Source: Ignavibacteria bacterium (GTDB taxonomy: Bacteria > Bacteroidota > Ignavibacteria > Tepidaquicellales > Tepidaquicellaceae). From it: a DNA stretch of 61,449 nucleotides. The stretch is taken from contig JADJTX010000060.1 in assembly GCA_016710985.1 (NCBI GenBank), positions 1 to 61,449 of the forward strand, written 5' to 3'. Shown in pieces: positions 8,814-18,120 of the stretch. Position 1 is the first letter of the stretch; every line of letters begins with the position of its first letter. The position numbers and the translations under genes were made by a program. The notes below the pieces were generated by a model that did not search any database, was not told the origin of the DNA, and saw only the letters and a list, made by a program, of their open reading frames with translations.

Positions 8814-9111
8814 TAGTTCATCAATGAATCCGAAGGATTTATCAATTTATAGAAAATGGATTCCTTTACAAGTTTAAGAGAAATATAATCATGATAAGGA
8901 GAGTAAAATGAAAACCCTAAAAATTTCTATAATAATTTTATTCATGTTTGAGGCTGACATTTATTCTCAGGTATCTCAGGAATGGTTAGGTCAGGTATAA
9001 CAGCACTTTCAATTTGCAGACAACGCAAATACGGTTGCAGTTGACGATTCAGGAAATGTATATGTAACCGGGTCCAAAGTTTAACTACTTCTTCATCAGT
9101 TTCAATGGATT

Positions 9112-9333
9112 ATGTCACTGTTAATACAATCCCACCGGTGTTCAGCAATGGGCATCAAGATACAATGGACCCCAAACAATAAGGACCAGCCAACTTCAAT
9201 GGTTGCAGATACTTCGGGAAATGTCTTCATTACCGGGTACAGCAGAGGGATTGGTACTGATGACGATTACGCAACAATTAAATATAACTCTTCGGTATGC
9301 TGGAGTGGGAACAAAGATATAACAGTCCGATAG
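9112..9333 (+). CDS. SBBP protein fragment (inside 8908-10530)
   Basis: The useful part is from about 9200: VADTSGNVFITGYSRG, then DDDYATIKYNSS, one SBBP blade. The first 25 or so residues come from a wrong frame. It is part of the broken gene 8908-10530. Confidence 0.5.
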   Translation: MSLLIQSHRCSAMGIKIQWTPNNKDQPTSMVADTSGNVFITGYSRGIGTDDDYATIKYNSSVCWSGNKDITVR

Positions 9334-9449
9334 ATAGTGTAGATCAGGCAACTCAATTGCTATCGATAACTCAGGAAATGTTTATGTGACAGGATATAGC
9401 AAAGGAAGCCTGACGAAATGGGACATCGTTACAATAAAATACAAATACA

Positions 9450-9938
9450 TTGGGATTCATTGTGGGTCCGAGATACAGTACGAATTTTAATGAATCGGGA
9501 AGATCTATCGATGTTGATGATTCAGGCAATGTTTATGTAACAGGATTCAGCAATGGATTCACAGCTTATAGTGACTTTATTACAATAAAATATAATTCAT
9601 CTGGGAATATGATGTGGGTAAAATCATATAATGGTACAAACACTGCTGAGGATTTTGCCATTGCCATTAAAGCAGATGGTTCGGGAAATGTTTATGTAAC
9701 AGGTAACAGCAGCGGCAATGGATCTGATGATGACTATGCAACAATAAAGTATAACCGGGACGGCATTCAGCAATGGGTAAAACGATACGATGGTCCCAGG
9801 TCGTGGAACGACCTGCCTAATTCTCTTGAACTGATCTTGCAGAGAATGTATATGTTACAGGTCAAAGTATTGCAAATGGGAGCGGCTATGATTATGCAAC
9901 TGTTAAATATAATTCATCTGGTGTTCAGCAGTGGGTAG
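9450..9938 (+). CDS. SBBP protein fragment (inside 8908-10530)
   Basis: Two and a half SBBP blades are visible: DVDDSGNVYVTGFSNG, then KADGSGNVYVTGNSSG and DDYATIKYNRDGIQQWV. The last 35 or so residues are out of frame; in the shifted frame the repeats continue through 9840-10160. It belongs to the gene 8908-10530. Confidence 0.65.
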   Translation: MGFIVGPRYSTNFNESGRSIDVDDSGNVYVTGFSNGFTAYSDFITIKYNSSGNMMWVKSYNGTNTAEDFAIAIKADGSGNVYVTGNSSGNGSDDDYATIKYNRDGIQQWVKRYDGPRSWNDLPNSLELILQRMYMLQVKVLQMGAAMIMQLLNIIHLVFSSG

Positions 9939-10173
9939 CCAGATATGATGCAGCGGCACAGGCGAGCAGGATGTTGCTCATTTTGTCGCGGTAGATAATT
10001 CACAAAATGTATATGTAACCGGACAAAGTAACAGAAACGGATATTCTGAAACTGCTACAATAAAATATAATTCATCAGGAGTTCAGCAATGGATTCAAAT
10101 TTTCAGCGAGGCTTCGAGCATAGTATTGCCAGTTCAATGGTACTCGACAATTTTAACAACATTTATATAGCCG

Positions 10174-10530
10174 GTGGGAAAGGGAGACTTTCTGACAATT
10201 AAATATTCACAACTTATCGTTGGTATAAATAATATTTCAAATGAAATTCCTGTCAGGTATTCTTTATATCAAAACTATCCAAACCCGTTCAATCCGGTGA
10301 CGAAGATCAAATTTGATGTGCCGTCAGATGTCAGAGGTCAGACGTCAGACGTGAAGCTGACAGTGTTTGATGTGCTGGGAAAAGAGGTTATGACTTTAGT
10401 TAATGAAGCGCTGGCTCCCGGAAGTTACGAAACCGAGTTTGAAGGAAGCGGCTTTGCTAGCGGGATATATTTTTATAAACTGGAAGCGGGAAGTTTTGTT
10501 GAGACTAAGAGGATGATATTAATTAAATAA
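10174..10530 (+). CDS. T9SS sorting-domain fragment of the SBBP protein
   Basis: This holds the last blade strand (DFLTIKYSQ) and a complete type A sorting domain (YQNYPNPFNPVTKIKFDVP ... SGIYFYKLEAGSFVETKRM). The loop codons are four clean 7-bp units GTCAGAT/GTCAGAG/GTCAGAC/GTCAGAC (10323-10350). It is the C-terminus of 8908-10530. Confidence 0.85.
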   Translation: MGKGDFLTIKYSQLIVGINNISNEIPVRYSLYQNYPNPFNPVTKIKFDVPSDVRGQTSDVKLTVFDVLGKEVMTLVNEALAPGSYETEFEGSGFASGIYFYKLEAGSFVETKRMILIK

Positions 10531-10838
10531 ATTTATTATGAAAACAATAATTTTAGCAATCATCGTTTTATGTTTGATGTCCGAAAGTGTCTATTCGCAG
10601 TCTTTGAAGTGGAGGCTACTTTTCTAATTCACCATATATTCAGGGAAATACAAGATTCGAGGATATCTATTTCATTAATGCAAATACAGGATGGATAATT
10701 AATTTCTATGGTGCCACATATAAAACTACAAACTCAGGAAATAATTGGGAAAGATATGGCTACATACCTTCAAGCAGATGCATCGGGTATTTTGATTCGC
10801 AAACAGGAATTATAGGCACACTGGATTCTTCAAGACCA

Positions 10839-11642
10839 TTGTACCGGACTGTAAACGGTGGTCAAAGTTATTCCCCGGTTACATCTTTGTCTGCTGACGC
10901 TCCCGCTAATATCGGAGGAATTTCCATAGCAGATGAAAACACTGCATATGCCTGCGGAAGTTATGAGATCGGTAAGATCATTAAAACTACGGATAAAGGT
11001 GCAACATGGAGAAATGTGTTTTCAGATGAATCAGTTGCAAAAACCATAACCGACTGTTATTTCTGGAGCGCTGACTCCGGAATTGCTGTAGGAGGATATA
11101 ATACATCGTTTTTTGCCTGGGGAAATTCCGTAATAATTAAAACAACCGATGGTGGTACAACCTGGGAAAGAGTTTATATATCAGACAGGACAGGAGAATG
11201 GTGCTGGAAAATTTCTTTTTTAAACAGCCAGACGGGATTTGTCAGTATACAAAACGATGAAAGCTATTCTCATTTCCTGAAAACAACTAGTAGCGGTACT
11301 AACTGGACAGAAATGAATTTTATGCCTTACGAGCAGCAGGGAATCGGATTCATTAATGAAAATACAGGATGGATAGGCGGGTGGACAGGTCCTACTTATG
11401 AAACCACTAACGGAGGTACTGTTTGGAAATTAGCCGGATGGGGAAAAAATATTAACCGAATTCGTTTTGTCAATGATTCACTTGCTTATGCAGCCGGAGA
11501 CAGAATCTATAAATTTTCAAATGGAATGGATGTAATCCCGAAAGAAATTCCGAATTCTTATAATCTATATCAAAACTTCCCAAACCCATTTAACCCGGTA
11601 ACGAAAATAAAATTTGATATCCCCTTCGAATTTCGGGAATAA
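10839..11642 (+). CDS. YCF48/BNR-like propeller T9SS protein, main fragment
   Basis: The true gene starts at ATG 10538 (signal peptide MKTIILAIIVLCLMSESVYS) seven bases after the previous stop. It shifts frame near 10620 and continues RFEDIYFINANTGWII into this piece. Blades carry the YCF48/BNR signature (IKTTDGGTTWERV, ENTGWIGGWTGPTY). The sorting domain begins YQNFPNPFNPVTKIKFDIP. A second shift near 11625 moves the rest into 11614-11832. This is the first of four tandem paralogues (10538, 12101, 13718, 15206), all sharing the EWCWKISF motif. Surface export is predicted; the ligand is unknown. Confidence 0.85.
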   Translation: MYRTVNGGQSYSPVTSLSADAPANIGGISIADENTAYACGSYEIGKIIKTTDKGATWRNVFSDESVAKTITDCYFWSADSGIAVGGYNTSFFAWGNSVIIKTTDGGTTWERVYISDRTGEWCWKISFLNSQTGFVSIQNDESYSHFLKTTSSGTNWTEMNFMPYEQQGIGFINENTGWIGGWTGPTYETTNGGTVWKLAGWGKNINRIRFVNDSLAYAAGDRIYKFSNGMDVIPKEIPNSYNLYQNFPNPFNPVTKIKFDIPFEFRE

Positions 11643-11832
11643 AATGACGGATGTCAGACTCATTGTGTTTGATGCTTTAGGAAAAGAAGTAGCTGCGTTA
11701 GTAAATGAAAAACTTTCACCCGGAAGTCATGAAACGGAGTTTGAAGGCAGTAACATTCCAAGCGGGATTTATTTTTATAAGATTGAAACGGGGAGTTTTG
11801 TTGAGACGAAGCGGATGATGCTGCTGAAATAA
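11614..11832 (+). CDS. T9SS sorting-domain end of the 10538 gene
   Basis: This continues the sorting domain of the preceding fragment: VRLIVFDALGKEVAALVNEK, then SGIYFYKIETGSFVETKRM and a terminal Lys. Its apparent ATG is internal. Confidence 0.85.
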   Translation: MISPSNFGNKMTDVRLIVFDALGKEVAALVNEKLSPGSHETEFEGSNIPSGIYFYKIETGSFVETKRMMLLK

Positions 11833-11856
11833 TTGATAGTTGATAATTGATAGTTG
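11829..11856. repeat. Heptamer array (ATAATTG/ATAGTTG)4 at a stop codon
   Basis: Four alternating heptamers start one base before the TAA stop (11830-11832). Nothing else is recognisable up to the next gene at 12101. Confidence 0.9.
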
Positions 11857-12100
11857 AGGTTAACAAACTGCATGTAAATGTATTAACTTTGCCGTCAATA
11901 TATCAGATAACATTAAAACTAGTCTGAAGGTATTAATGATAATTTGTTTGCAAGATATAAAGCTCTAAGTCGTTGTGTAAAAGGAGGTTAAACTTAAAAA
12001 TATAAAGTATAACTCACCATTAATCATCTTAGGATCGTAATGTTTGAGAATCCGGAATAATTCTATTAAATCACAAAAAGTTAATAAATTTTAAGAAAGA

Positions 12101-13396
12101 ATGAATTTAAAAGTATTATTTGTAATGTTGTTCACCTTTGCAGCTTCAGAAATTTATTCCCAGTTTCAATGGAGCCTCCTTCCTACATCACCGGGTAATA
12201 CCGGTAACAGCAGAAATGAAGATATATATTTCACTGATCCGAATACCGGCTGGGTAGTTGGCTATGACGGTAATGTGGATAAGACAACTAACGGAGGAAA
12301 TTCATGGGTGAGAATTTTTAATTCCACTTTCGGAGACCAGTTCAGAAGCGTAGGATTTTTTGATTCAAATACAGGTCTTATTGGAACTTTGATAGAAGAT
12401 TCTAACAAAGTATTATACAGAACCACAAACGGAGGTTTTAACTGGACAGCGGTTTCCAATATTTCCGGTAAAAGACCTCAGGGAATTTGCGGAATATCAA
12501 TTGTTAATGAAAATATTGCCTATGCATGCGGAAGATATTACGGGTCAGCGCGTGTTATTAGGACTACTAATAAAGGAGCTTCCTGGAATTTAGTTTTTTC
12601 GGATACAACAAAAGCCAAAACTCTGATTGACATTTACTTCTGGACACCGGATTCCGGGATTGCCGTTGGTGGTTCCAGCGGAGATCTAACCGGAAATGCA
12701 GTTGTAATAAAGACAACTGATGGGGGAAATTCATGGCTGCAGGTTCATAAGACATCGAGGACGCAGGAATGGTGCTGGAAGATTTCTTTCATTTCCAGAG
12801 ACATTGGATTTGTAAGTATAGAAAGATTCAGCGGCTTTTCTTACATATTAAAAACAACTAACAACGGTAATAACTGGACTGAAATTGCATTCAGAAATTA
12901 TGATGAGGAAGGTATTGGTTTTATAAATGAGAATACAGGATGGGTTGGAGGATGGACAGGTCCTACTTATCTGACAACTAACGGAGGCGCTGACTGGCAG
13001 TTAGCCGGCTGGGGTACAAATGTGAACAGATTCAGATTTCTTAGTGATACACTTGCTTATGCTGTCGGAGACAGAGTTTATAAATATACAAGAGGATCTG
13101 TAGGAGTTCATAATATATCAGGTGAAATTCCTAATTCATTTAAACTTTATCAGAATTATCCAAATCCTTTTAATCCAAACACAACAATCAGTTATTCGAT
13201 AGTTGAAAATGGTTTTGTGAATCTAAAAGTATATGATGCACTGGGAAAGGAAGTAAGAACTTTGGTTTATCAGAATCAGCATGCCGGAACTTATGAAGTT
13301 AACTTTGATGCATCAGATCTATCTACCGGTATCTACCTTTATAAATTTGAATCCGGAAACTTTTCAGAAGTTAAAAGAATGCTCTTAATTAAATAA
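12101..13396 (+). CDS. YCF48/BNR-like propeller T9SS protein
   Basis: This 431-residue gene is intact and is the cleanest member of the four-gene cluster. The signal peptide ends near SEIYSQ (about residue 21). Six or so propeller blades have the pattern NTGWVVGYDG...KTTNGGNSW (about 25-345). A type A sorting domain follows (YQNYPNPFNPNTTISYSI, about 350, to the C-terminus SEVKRMLLIK). The family fold (YCF48, sortilin/BNR) usually binds protein or glycan ligands; no catalytic residues are visible. Confidence 0.92.
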   Translation: MNLKVLFVMLFTFAASEIYSQFQWSLLPTSPGNTGNSRNEDIYFTDPNTGWVVGYDGNVDKTTNGGNSWVRIFNSTFGDQFRSVGFFDSNTGLIGTLIEDSNKVLYRTTNGGFNWTAVSNISGKRPQGICGISIVNENIAYACGRYYGSARVIRTTNKGASWNLVFSDTTKAKTLIDIYFWTPDSGIAVGGSSGDLTGNAVVIKTTDGGNSWLQVHKTSRTQEWCWKISFISRDIGFVSIERFSGFSYILKTTNNGNNWTEIAFRNYDEEGIGFINENTGWVGGWTGPTYLTTNGGADWQLAGWGTNVNRFRFLSDTLAYAVGDRVYKYTRGSVGVHNISGEIPNSFKLYQNYPNPFNPNTTISYSIVENGFVNLKVYDALGKEVRTLVYQNQHAGTYEVNFDASDLSTGIYLYKFESGNFSEVKRMLLIK

Positions 13397-13423
13397 GGAC
13401 ATTTATCTTTTATAAATTGGTCC

Positions 13424-13625
13424 CTCTCGTATGACAGAGATGTTCACAGATTTAATTCCTGAATTATTTTTGTAATAATCTTAACCAATTTATTTAAATG
13501 ATTAAAATTGTATTGTGAAGATCTGAGAAACTCTGTGATGATCTGTGAGAATTTATTTTGACTGAAGAATTATATATCCATTATAAAAGGGCTAAAGGTC
13601 TTACTTAAAGGCACAGAAAATTACA
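13424..13625. repeat. About 200-bp intergenic repeat, family A copy 1
   Basis: This is similar over its length to 46196-46400 and 53212-53425. Shared parts are gatgttcacagattta near the left, the pair ctgtgatgatctgtgag in the middle, and tatatccattataaaaggg near the right. The gap between genes here (13397-13717) holds nothing else. Confidence 0.65.
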
Positions 13626-13717
13626 TTGTTAGGAAAAGCAGATTTAATTAAAATCAAATCAAACCCTCAGTAAAAGTTTAATTAACAATTTAAACAACTT
13701 CAAAACAGGAGGGTCAA

Positions 13718-14332
13718 ATGTTTAACCGCAAAAAAAATCTTTCAGCAACGAAGTTCCGTTTTAGTTTCCTTACCACATTCCTAAAAGCAAACAACATTCA
13801 CAGATTCTTTTTTATCATTTTAGTTTTAAGCTTAGCTGAGACCGTCAGCCCGCAATCCCTTGAATGGAGAGAATTACCCGGGATACCTTATACGGGAGGA
13901 AGATATGATGATCTTTATTTTGTTGATGAAAATACCGGCTGGGTTTTAGGAAACGGAGAAGTCTTTAAAACTACAAACAGCGGTGTTACGTGGGTTAGCT
14001 ATAATGTAGTTTACTCCTACAGAAGCATTGGATTTTTTGATTCAATGACAGGAATAATCGGAGCTTTGAATGCGTCAGTGCCGCTTATCAGAACAACTAA
14101 CGGAGGAGTCAACTGGACTGATGTAACTAACATTCAGCTTCCAAAGCCGAGAGGTATTTGCGGGATCTCTATTGCAAATGAGAACATTGCTTATGCCTGC
14201 GGAGCTTATTTTGACAGCGCTAAAGTTTTAAAAACAACTGATAAAGGTCTTACCTGGACAACTGTTTTTAATGACACTTCAATGGCAAGAACATTAGTAG
14301 ATTGTTATTTCTGGAGCCTGACTCAGGAATAG
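13718..14332 (+). CDS. YCF48/BNR-like propeller T9SS protein, N-terminal fragment
   Basis: This is the first half of a gene running 13718-15150. The ATG follows a strong ribosome binding site (caggagggtc). An N-terminal extension of about 20 basic residues precedes the hydrophobic signal segment (FFFIILVLSLAETVS). Blades follow (YFVDENTGWVLGNG, RTTNGGVNWTDV). Near 14317 one C is missing: WSLTQE replaces the WSPDSGIAAGG seen in the next frame and in paralogues. Confidence 0.88.
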   Translation: MFNRKKNLSATKFRFSFLTTFLKANNIHRFFFIILVLSLAETVSPQSLEWRELPGIPYTGGRYDDLYFVDENTGWVLGNGEVFKTTNSGVTWVSYNVVYSYRSIGFFDSMTGIIGALNASVPLIRTTNGGVNWTDVTNIQLPKPRGICGISIANENIAYACGAYFDSAKVLKTTDKGLTWTTVFNDTSMARTLVDCYFWSLTQE

Positions 14333-15150
14333 CTGCAGGAGGATACAATGTCAATAGTTATGCAACAGGAAATTCCGTTGTGATACTTACAACAAACGGC
14401 GGTGACAGCTGGGAGAGAGTTTATAAATCTTCTCGTACACATGAATGGTGCTGGAAGATCTCTTTTAATCCGGAGATATCCAGGACGTTCGGGGTGGTCA
14501 GCATACAGAGAATGAACGGACTTCAATCATACTATCTGAAAACCACTAACAAAGGCTTTAACTGGTCAGAAATTCCGTTCATGAGTTACAACGAACAGGG
14601 TATCGGTTTCCTGAATGAAAACACGGGATGGATCGGAGGATATGGAAATTCAACTGTTGGAGATTCATCATATCAAACTACAGACGGAGGAATAAGCTGG
14701 GTGACTGTCGGCTGGTCACGTTATCTTAACCGTATAAGATTTATCAATGATACCTTAGCATTTGCCTCAGGGCACAAAATAAGTAAATACTCCCGGGATA
14801 TAGTCAGCGTTGAACCGGCTGCTTCAGTGATACCTGATAAGTTTAATCTTTACCAGAATTTCCCTAATCCTTTTAATCCTAAGACAATAATTAAACTTGA
14901 CATACCTTCATCAGGACAGTATGGTCTTTCTGTTGGAGGTAATAATAATCTAATTCATGTAAGCCTTATCGTCTATGATCAGATCGGAAAAGAAATAACC
15001 GTTCTGATAGATGAAGATCTTAATCCCGGAAGTTATAAGGCAAGCTTTGACGGTGGATATTATCCAAGCGGAATTTATTATTATAAGCTGGATGTGGGAT
15101 CAGGAATTAACAAATATTCTCAAACAAAGAAAATGCTTATGCTGAAATAA
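14302..15150 (+). CDS. YCF48/BNR-like propeller T9SS protein, C-terminal fragment
   Basis: This continues 13718-14332 from PDSGIAAGG. It has EWCWKISF, ENTGWIGGYGNS, then a T9SS sorting domain (YQNFPNPFNPKTIIKLDIP ... SGIYYYKLDVGSG) ending KKMLMLK. The sorting domain has a longer insert than usual between the first strands. Confidence 0.9.
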   Translation: MLFLEPDSGIAAGGYNVNSYATGNSVVILTTNGGDSWERVYKSSRTHEWCWKISFNPEISRTFGVVSIQRMNGLQSYYLKTTNKGFNWSEIPFMSYNEQGIGFLNENTGWIGGYGNSTVGDSSYQTTDGGISWVTVGWSRYLNRIRFINDTLAFASGHKISKYSRDIVSVEPAASVIPDKFNLYQNFPNPFNPKTIIKLDIPSSGQYGLSVGGNNNLIHVSLIVYDQIGKEITVLIDEDLNPGSYKASFDGGYYPSGIYYYKLDVGSGINKYSQTKKMLMLK

Positions 15151-15205
15151 ATACTAAATAATATTAAAAGAACATTTTTTATAATCTTTAATAAAGGATG
15201 GTATT

Positions 15206-16606
15206 ATGAAAACCCGCAAAAATTTTCTCTCTGCAGCAAGAAAAGGATACTGCTTTCATGGTTGTGTTCAGACAGCAAAATTAATTACCGCAGCTTTTAT
15301 AGCTCTAATTTTGGCATCTCCGGAAATCGCCAATTCACAATCCCTTGAATGGAGAGAATTACCCGGGATACCATATACAGGAGGAAGATATGATGATCTT
15401 TATTTTATTGATGCAAATACCGGTTGGGTATTAGGAGAAGGGATCTATAAAACAACGAACAGTGGAATTAGCTGGACCAACTATCAAACTGGTTTTGGCG
15501 GAAGGAGTGTCGGTTTTTTTGATTCTCAAACGGGGATCATAGGTGATTTTTCTTTAAGCAGTCCTTTAATAAGGACAACAGACGGAGGGGCTACGTGGGT
15601 ACCTGTTTCATTTATTGCTGATCCAAGACCGTCAGGTATCTGCGGAATATCTATCGTTGATGAAAATACAGCTTATAGCTGCGGTACTTTTGGCGGTGAC
15701 GGAAAAGCATACAAAACTACAGATAAAGGACAGAACTGGCATGTAGCATTTAATGATACATCACTTGCAAGGACATTAGTGGATTGTTATTTCTGGAGTA
15801 AAGATTCCGGTTTAATTGCCGGCGGATATACTACTAATACTTTTACCAACGGAGTTTCAGTGGTTTTATTAACAACCAACGGAGGCAGCTCCTGGCAGAC
15901 AGTTCATAAATCATTCAGGGGTCATGAATGGTGCTGGAAAATTTCCTTCAATCCGGCTGTTTCAAAATCGTTCGGTGTGATCAGTATACAAAGCTTTACT
16001 GATTCTTCTTTCTATCTGAAGACAACGAACGGCGGTTTTAACTGGGATTATGTTTATTTTATGGATTATGAAGAAGAGGGGATTGGTTTCTTAAATCAAA
16101 ATACCGGATGGATCGGGGGTTATGGAAACTCTTCTGTAAGTGATTCAACATACCAGACAACTGACGGCGGTTTAAACTGGGAAATAATTAATATGCCTAG
16201 GTTATTAAACAGGATCAGATTTATTAACGATACGCTGGCATTTGCATGCGGACGCACTGTAAGTAAATATTCCAGGGATGTGGTCAATATTTCGCCCGTT
16301 AATTCAGAAAAACCTGTAAGCTTTAATCTTTATCAAAATTATCCTAACCCGTTTAATCCTAAGACGGTAATTAAGTTCGATATAGTTCAAGGTCAGGGAC
16401 ATGAGAAACAGCATGGCAAACTTGTTGTATATGATGCAATCGGAAAAGTGATCAGAGTTTTAATAGATGAACAGATGAATCCCGGCGGCTATGCCATAGG
16501 CTTTGACGGCGGATATTACCCAAGCGGAATTTATTATTATAAACTGGAAGTTGGTTCAGGAATATACAAATATTCTCAAACGAGGAAAATGTTGATCCTG
16601 AAATAA
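15206..16606 (+). CDS. YCF48/BNR-like propeller T9SS protein
   Basis: This intact 466-residue gene is a close paralogue of 13718-15150; both share EWRELPGIPYTGGRYDDLYF after the signal region. The N-terminus is long and basic (about 28 residues) before the hydrophobic segment LITAAFIALILAS. Blades fill about 55-375. The type A sorting domain starts at YQNYPNPFNPKTVIKFDI and ends RKMLILK. It is the last of the four tandem propeller genes. Confidence 0.92.
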   Translation: MKTRKNFLSAARKGYCFHGCVQTAKLITAAFIALILASPEIANSQSLEWRELPGIPYTGGRYDDLYFIDANTGWVLGEGIYKTTNSGISWTNYQTGFGGRSVGFFDSQTGIIGDFSLSSPLIRTTDGGATWVPVSFIADPRPSGICGISIVDENTAYSCGTFGGDGKAYKTTDKGQNWHVAFNDTSLARTLVDCYFWSKDSGLIAGGYTTNTFTNGVSVVLLTTNGGSSWQTVHKSFRGHEWCWKISFNPAVSKSFGVISIQSFTDSSFYLKTTNGGFNWDYVYFMDYEEEGIGFLNQNTGWIGGYGNSSVSDSTYQTTDGGLNWEIINMPRLLNRIRFINDTLAFACGRTVSKYSRDVVNISPVNSEKPVSFNLYQNYPNPFNPKTVIKFDIVQGQGHEKQHGKLVVYDAIGKVIRVLIDEQMNPGGYAIGFDGGYYPSGIYYYKLEVGSGIYKYSQTRKMLILK

Positions 16607-16709
16607 AATATTTTGTTAGTGAGCAGATATCAATTTCTAAAATTCATTTGAATAAATAAATAACTATTTTAATTCAATTAATTAAATTGCTTTTAAAATA
16701 TATATTCAT

Positions 16710-17432
16710 TTGAAGTTTATTCTAATTCTTCTTTTAACAATTTACCGGTCTGTTTATTCTCAGCCGGTGAGTAAATTTGCTGTGATAGGTGACTACGGAA
16801 AATCAGGTCCGGCTGAACTGTCAGTATCAAATCTTGTCAGGAGCTGGGAGCCGGATTTTGTCATTACCCTTGGTGATAATAACTACGACTATGGTGAGGC
16901 TTCAACTATTGATATTAACATTGGTCAGTATTATAGCGAATTCATTTATCCGTATTCGGGAATTTACGGAACAGGTGACACAGTCAACAAGTTCTTTCCT
17001 TCAATGGGAAATCACGACTGGTACACTGCTGATGCATTGCCGTATCTCAATTATTTTTCTTTACCGGGTAATGAAAGATATTATGATTTTGTAAAAGGGA
17101 ATGTACACTTCTTTTGCATAAACAGTGACGTGAATGAACCCGACGGCATTGACAGTTCTTCAGTTCAGGCGCAGTGGCTCAGATCAGGTCTTCAGCAGTC
17201 ATCTCAAAATATAATCTCGTTTACTTCCATCATCCTCCCTATTCATCATCAGAACACGGTCCGCAAACAATCATGCAATGGCCTTTTAAAAGATGGGGTG
17301 CATCTGTGGTGCTTGCAGGACACGACCATTCTTATGAGAGATTGTATATCGACAGTCTCACCTATATCGTTAACGGACTTGGCGGAAGAAGCATTTATTC
17401 TTTTATTAATATTATGCCGGGAAGTATTGTAA
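16710..17432 (+). CDS. Secreted metallophosphoesterase, N-terminal fragment
   Basis: This is the first part of a gene covering 16710-18082. It starts at TTG 16710, supported by alignment of its signal peptide with the next gene. Calcineurin-like phosphoesterase motifs are present: VIGDYG, LGDNNYD and MGNHDW (metal ligands). The frame is lost near 17200 (after LQQSSQN), where the other frame continues with HHPPY. The substrate cannot be told from sequence; the closest general group is purple-acid-phosphatase-like esterases. Confidence 0.85.
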   Translation: MKFILILLLTIYRSVYSQPVSKFAVIGDYGKSGPAELSVSNLVRSWEPDFVITLGDNNYDYGEASTIDINIGQYYSEFIYPYSGIYGTGDTVNKFFPSMGNHDWYTADALPYLNYFSLPGNERYYDFVKGNVHFFCINSDVNEPDGIDSSSVQAQWLRSGLQQSSQNIISFTSIILPIHHQNTVRKQSCNGLLKDGVHLWCLQDTTILMRDCISTVSPISLTDLAEEAFILLLILCREVL

Positions 17433-18082
17433 GATACAATAATAATTACGGAGCAATGACAGTTAATGACTATACAGACAGCTTAACATTTAAGTTTTAC
17501 AGCATAAGCGGAAATCTTAAAGATGATTTTAAAATTACTCCGTCTGAAAAAGTATTGAATCTTACAGCAGTGATTCAGGGATTTTATGACACGTTATCTA
17601 ATAAAATGACCGGAGATACTGCAAAAGTATTACTCAGAAATTCATACTCACCTTATACAGCTGTTGATTCTGCAATGAGTTTTATTGATTCTTCGGGCAG
17701 CGGTGTTTTCGTTTTTACTAAAGCGCTTAATTTCACAAACTATTTTGTAACCGTTAAGCACAGGAACTCTCTTGAAACCTGGAGTTCAGCGCCGCTGGTT
17801 TTTGTTCTTGATCAAAGTAACTGCAGCTTTACAGCATCGGATACGAGCGCCTTCGGTAAAAACTTAACTTTAAAAGGAACAAAGTATTGCCTGTATTCAG
17901 GAGATCAGGATCAGAATGGTAAAATTGAGCTGCTCGATCTGCTTAACATATTAAATGATGCAGCAGATTTTGTTACAGGTTATGTTCAATCCGACATTAC
18001 CGGTGATCTTAATGTTGATCTGTCTGATGAATTAATTGCACACAACAACAGCATAAAATTTGTCAGTAAAATTATTCCCTGA
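17174..18082 (+). CDS. Secreted metallophosphoesterase, C-terminal fragment with shared module
   Basis: This supplies the remaining metal-binding motifs YFHHPPY and AGHDHSYERL, then a module of about 165 residues: VIQGFYDTLSNKM, VTVKHRNSLETWSS, KYCLYSGDQDQNG, and a dockerin-like end (DITGDLNVDLSDELIAHNNS). There is no T9SS type A tail. The same module ends the genes at 18121, 39228 and 42704. True continuity with 16710-17432 is through a frameshift near 17200. Confidence 0.88.
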   Translation: MAQIRSSAVISKYNLVYFHHPPYSSSEHGPQTIMQWPFKRWGASVVLAGHDHSYERLYIDSLTYIVNGLGGRSIYSFINIMPGSIVRYNNNYGAMTVNDYTDSLTFKFYSISGNLKDDFKITPSEKVLNLTAVIQGFYDTLSNKMTGDTAKVLLRNSYSPYTAVDSAMSFIDSSGSGVFVFTKALNFTNYFVTVKHRNSLETWSSAPLVFVLDQSNCSFTASDTSAFGKNLTLKGTKYCLYSGDQDQNGKIELLDLLNILNDAADFVTGYVQSDITGDLNVDLSDELIAHNNSIKFVSKIIP

Positions 18083-18120
18083 TGCTGATCGCCGTATAAC
18101 ATTTCAATAATATAACTCAA

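Larger units (their letters stand above)
8908..10530 (+). pseudogene. SBBP beta-propeller T9SS protein, heavily frameshifted
   Basis: The ATG at 8908 has a good ribosome binding site (aaggagag) and encodes a signal peptide, MKTLKISIIILFMFEADIYS. The body is SBBP (beta-propeller) repeats of the form DDSGNVYVTG...YATIKYNSSG, seen in at least three frames. The end is a T9SS sorting domain. At least five frameshifts occur, so no single frame covers the gene. The longest open pieces are listed separately. An intact-looking relative is at 32671-34220. Confidence 0.8.
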
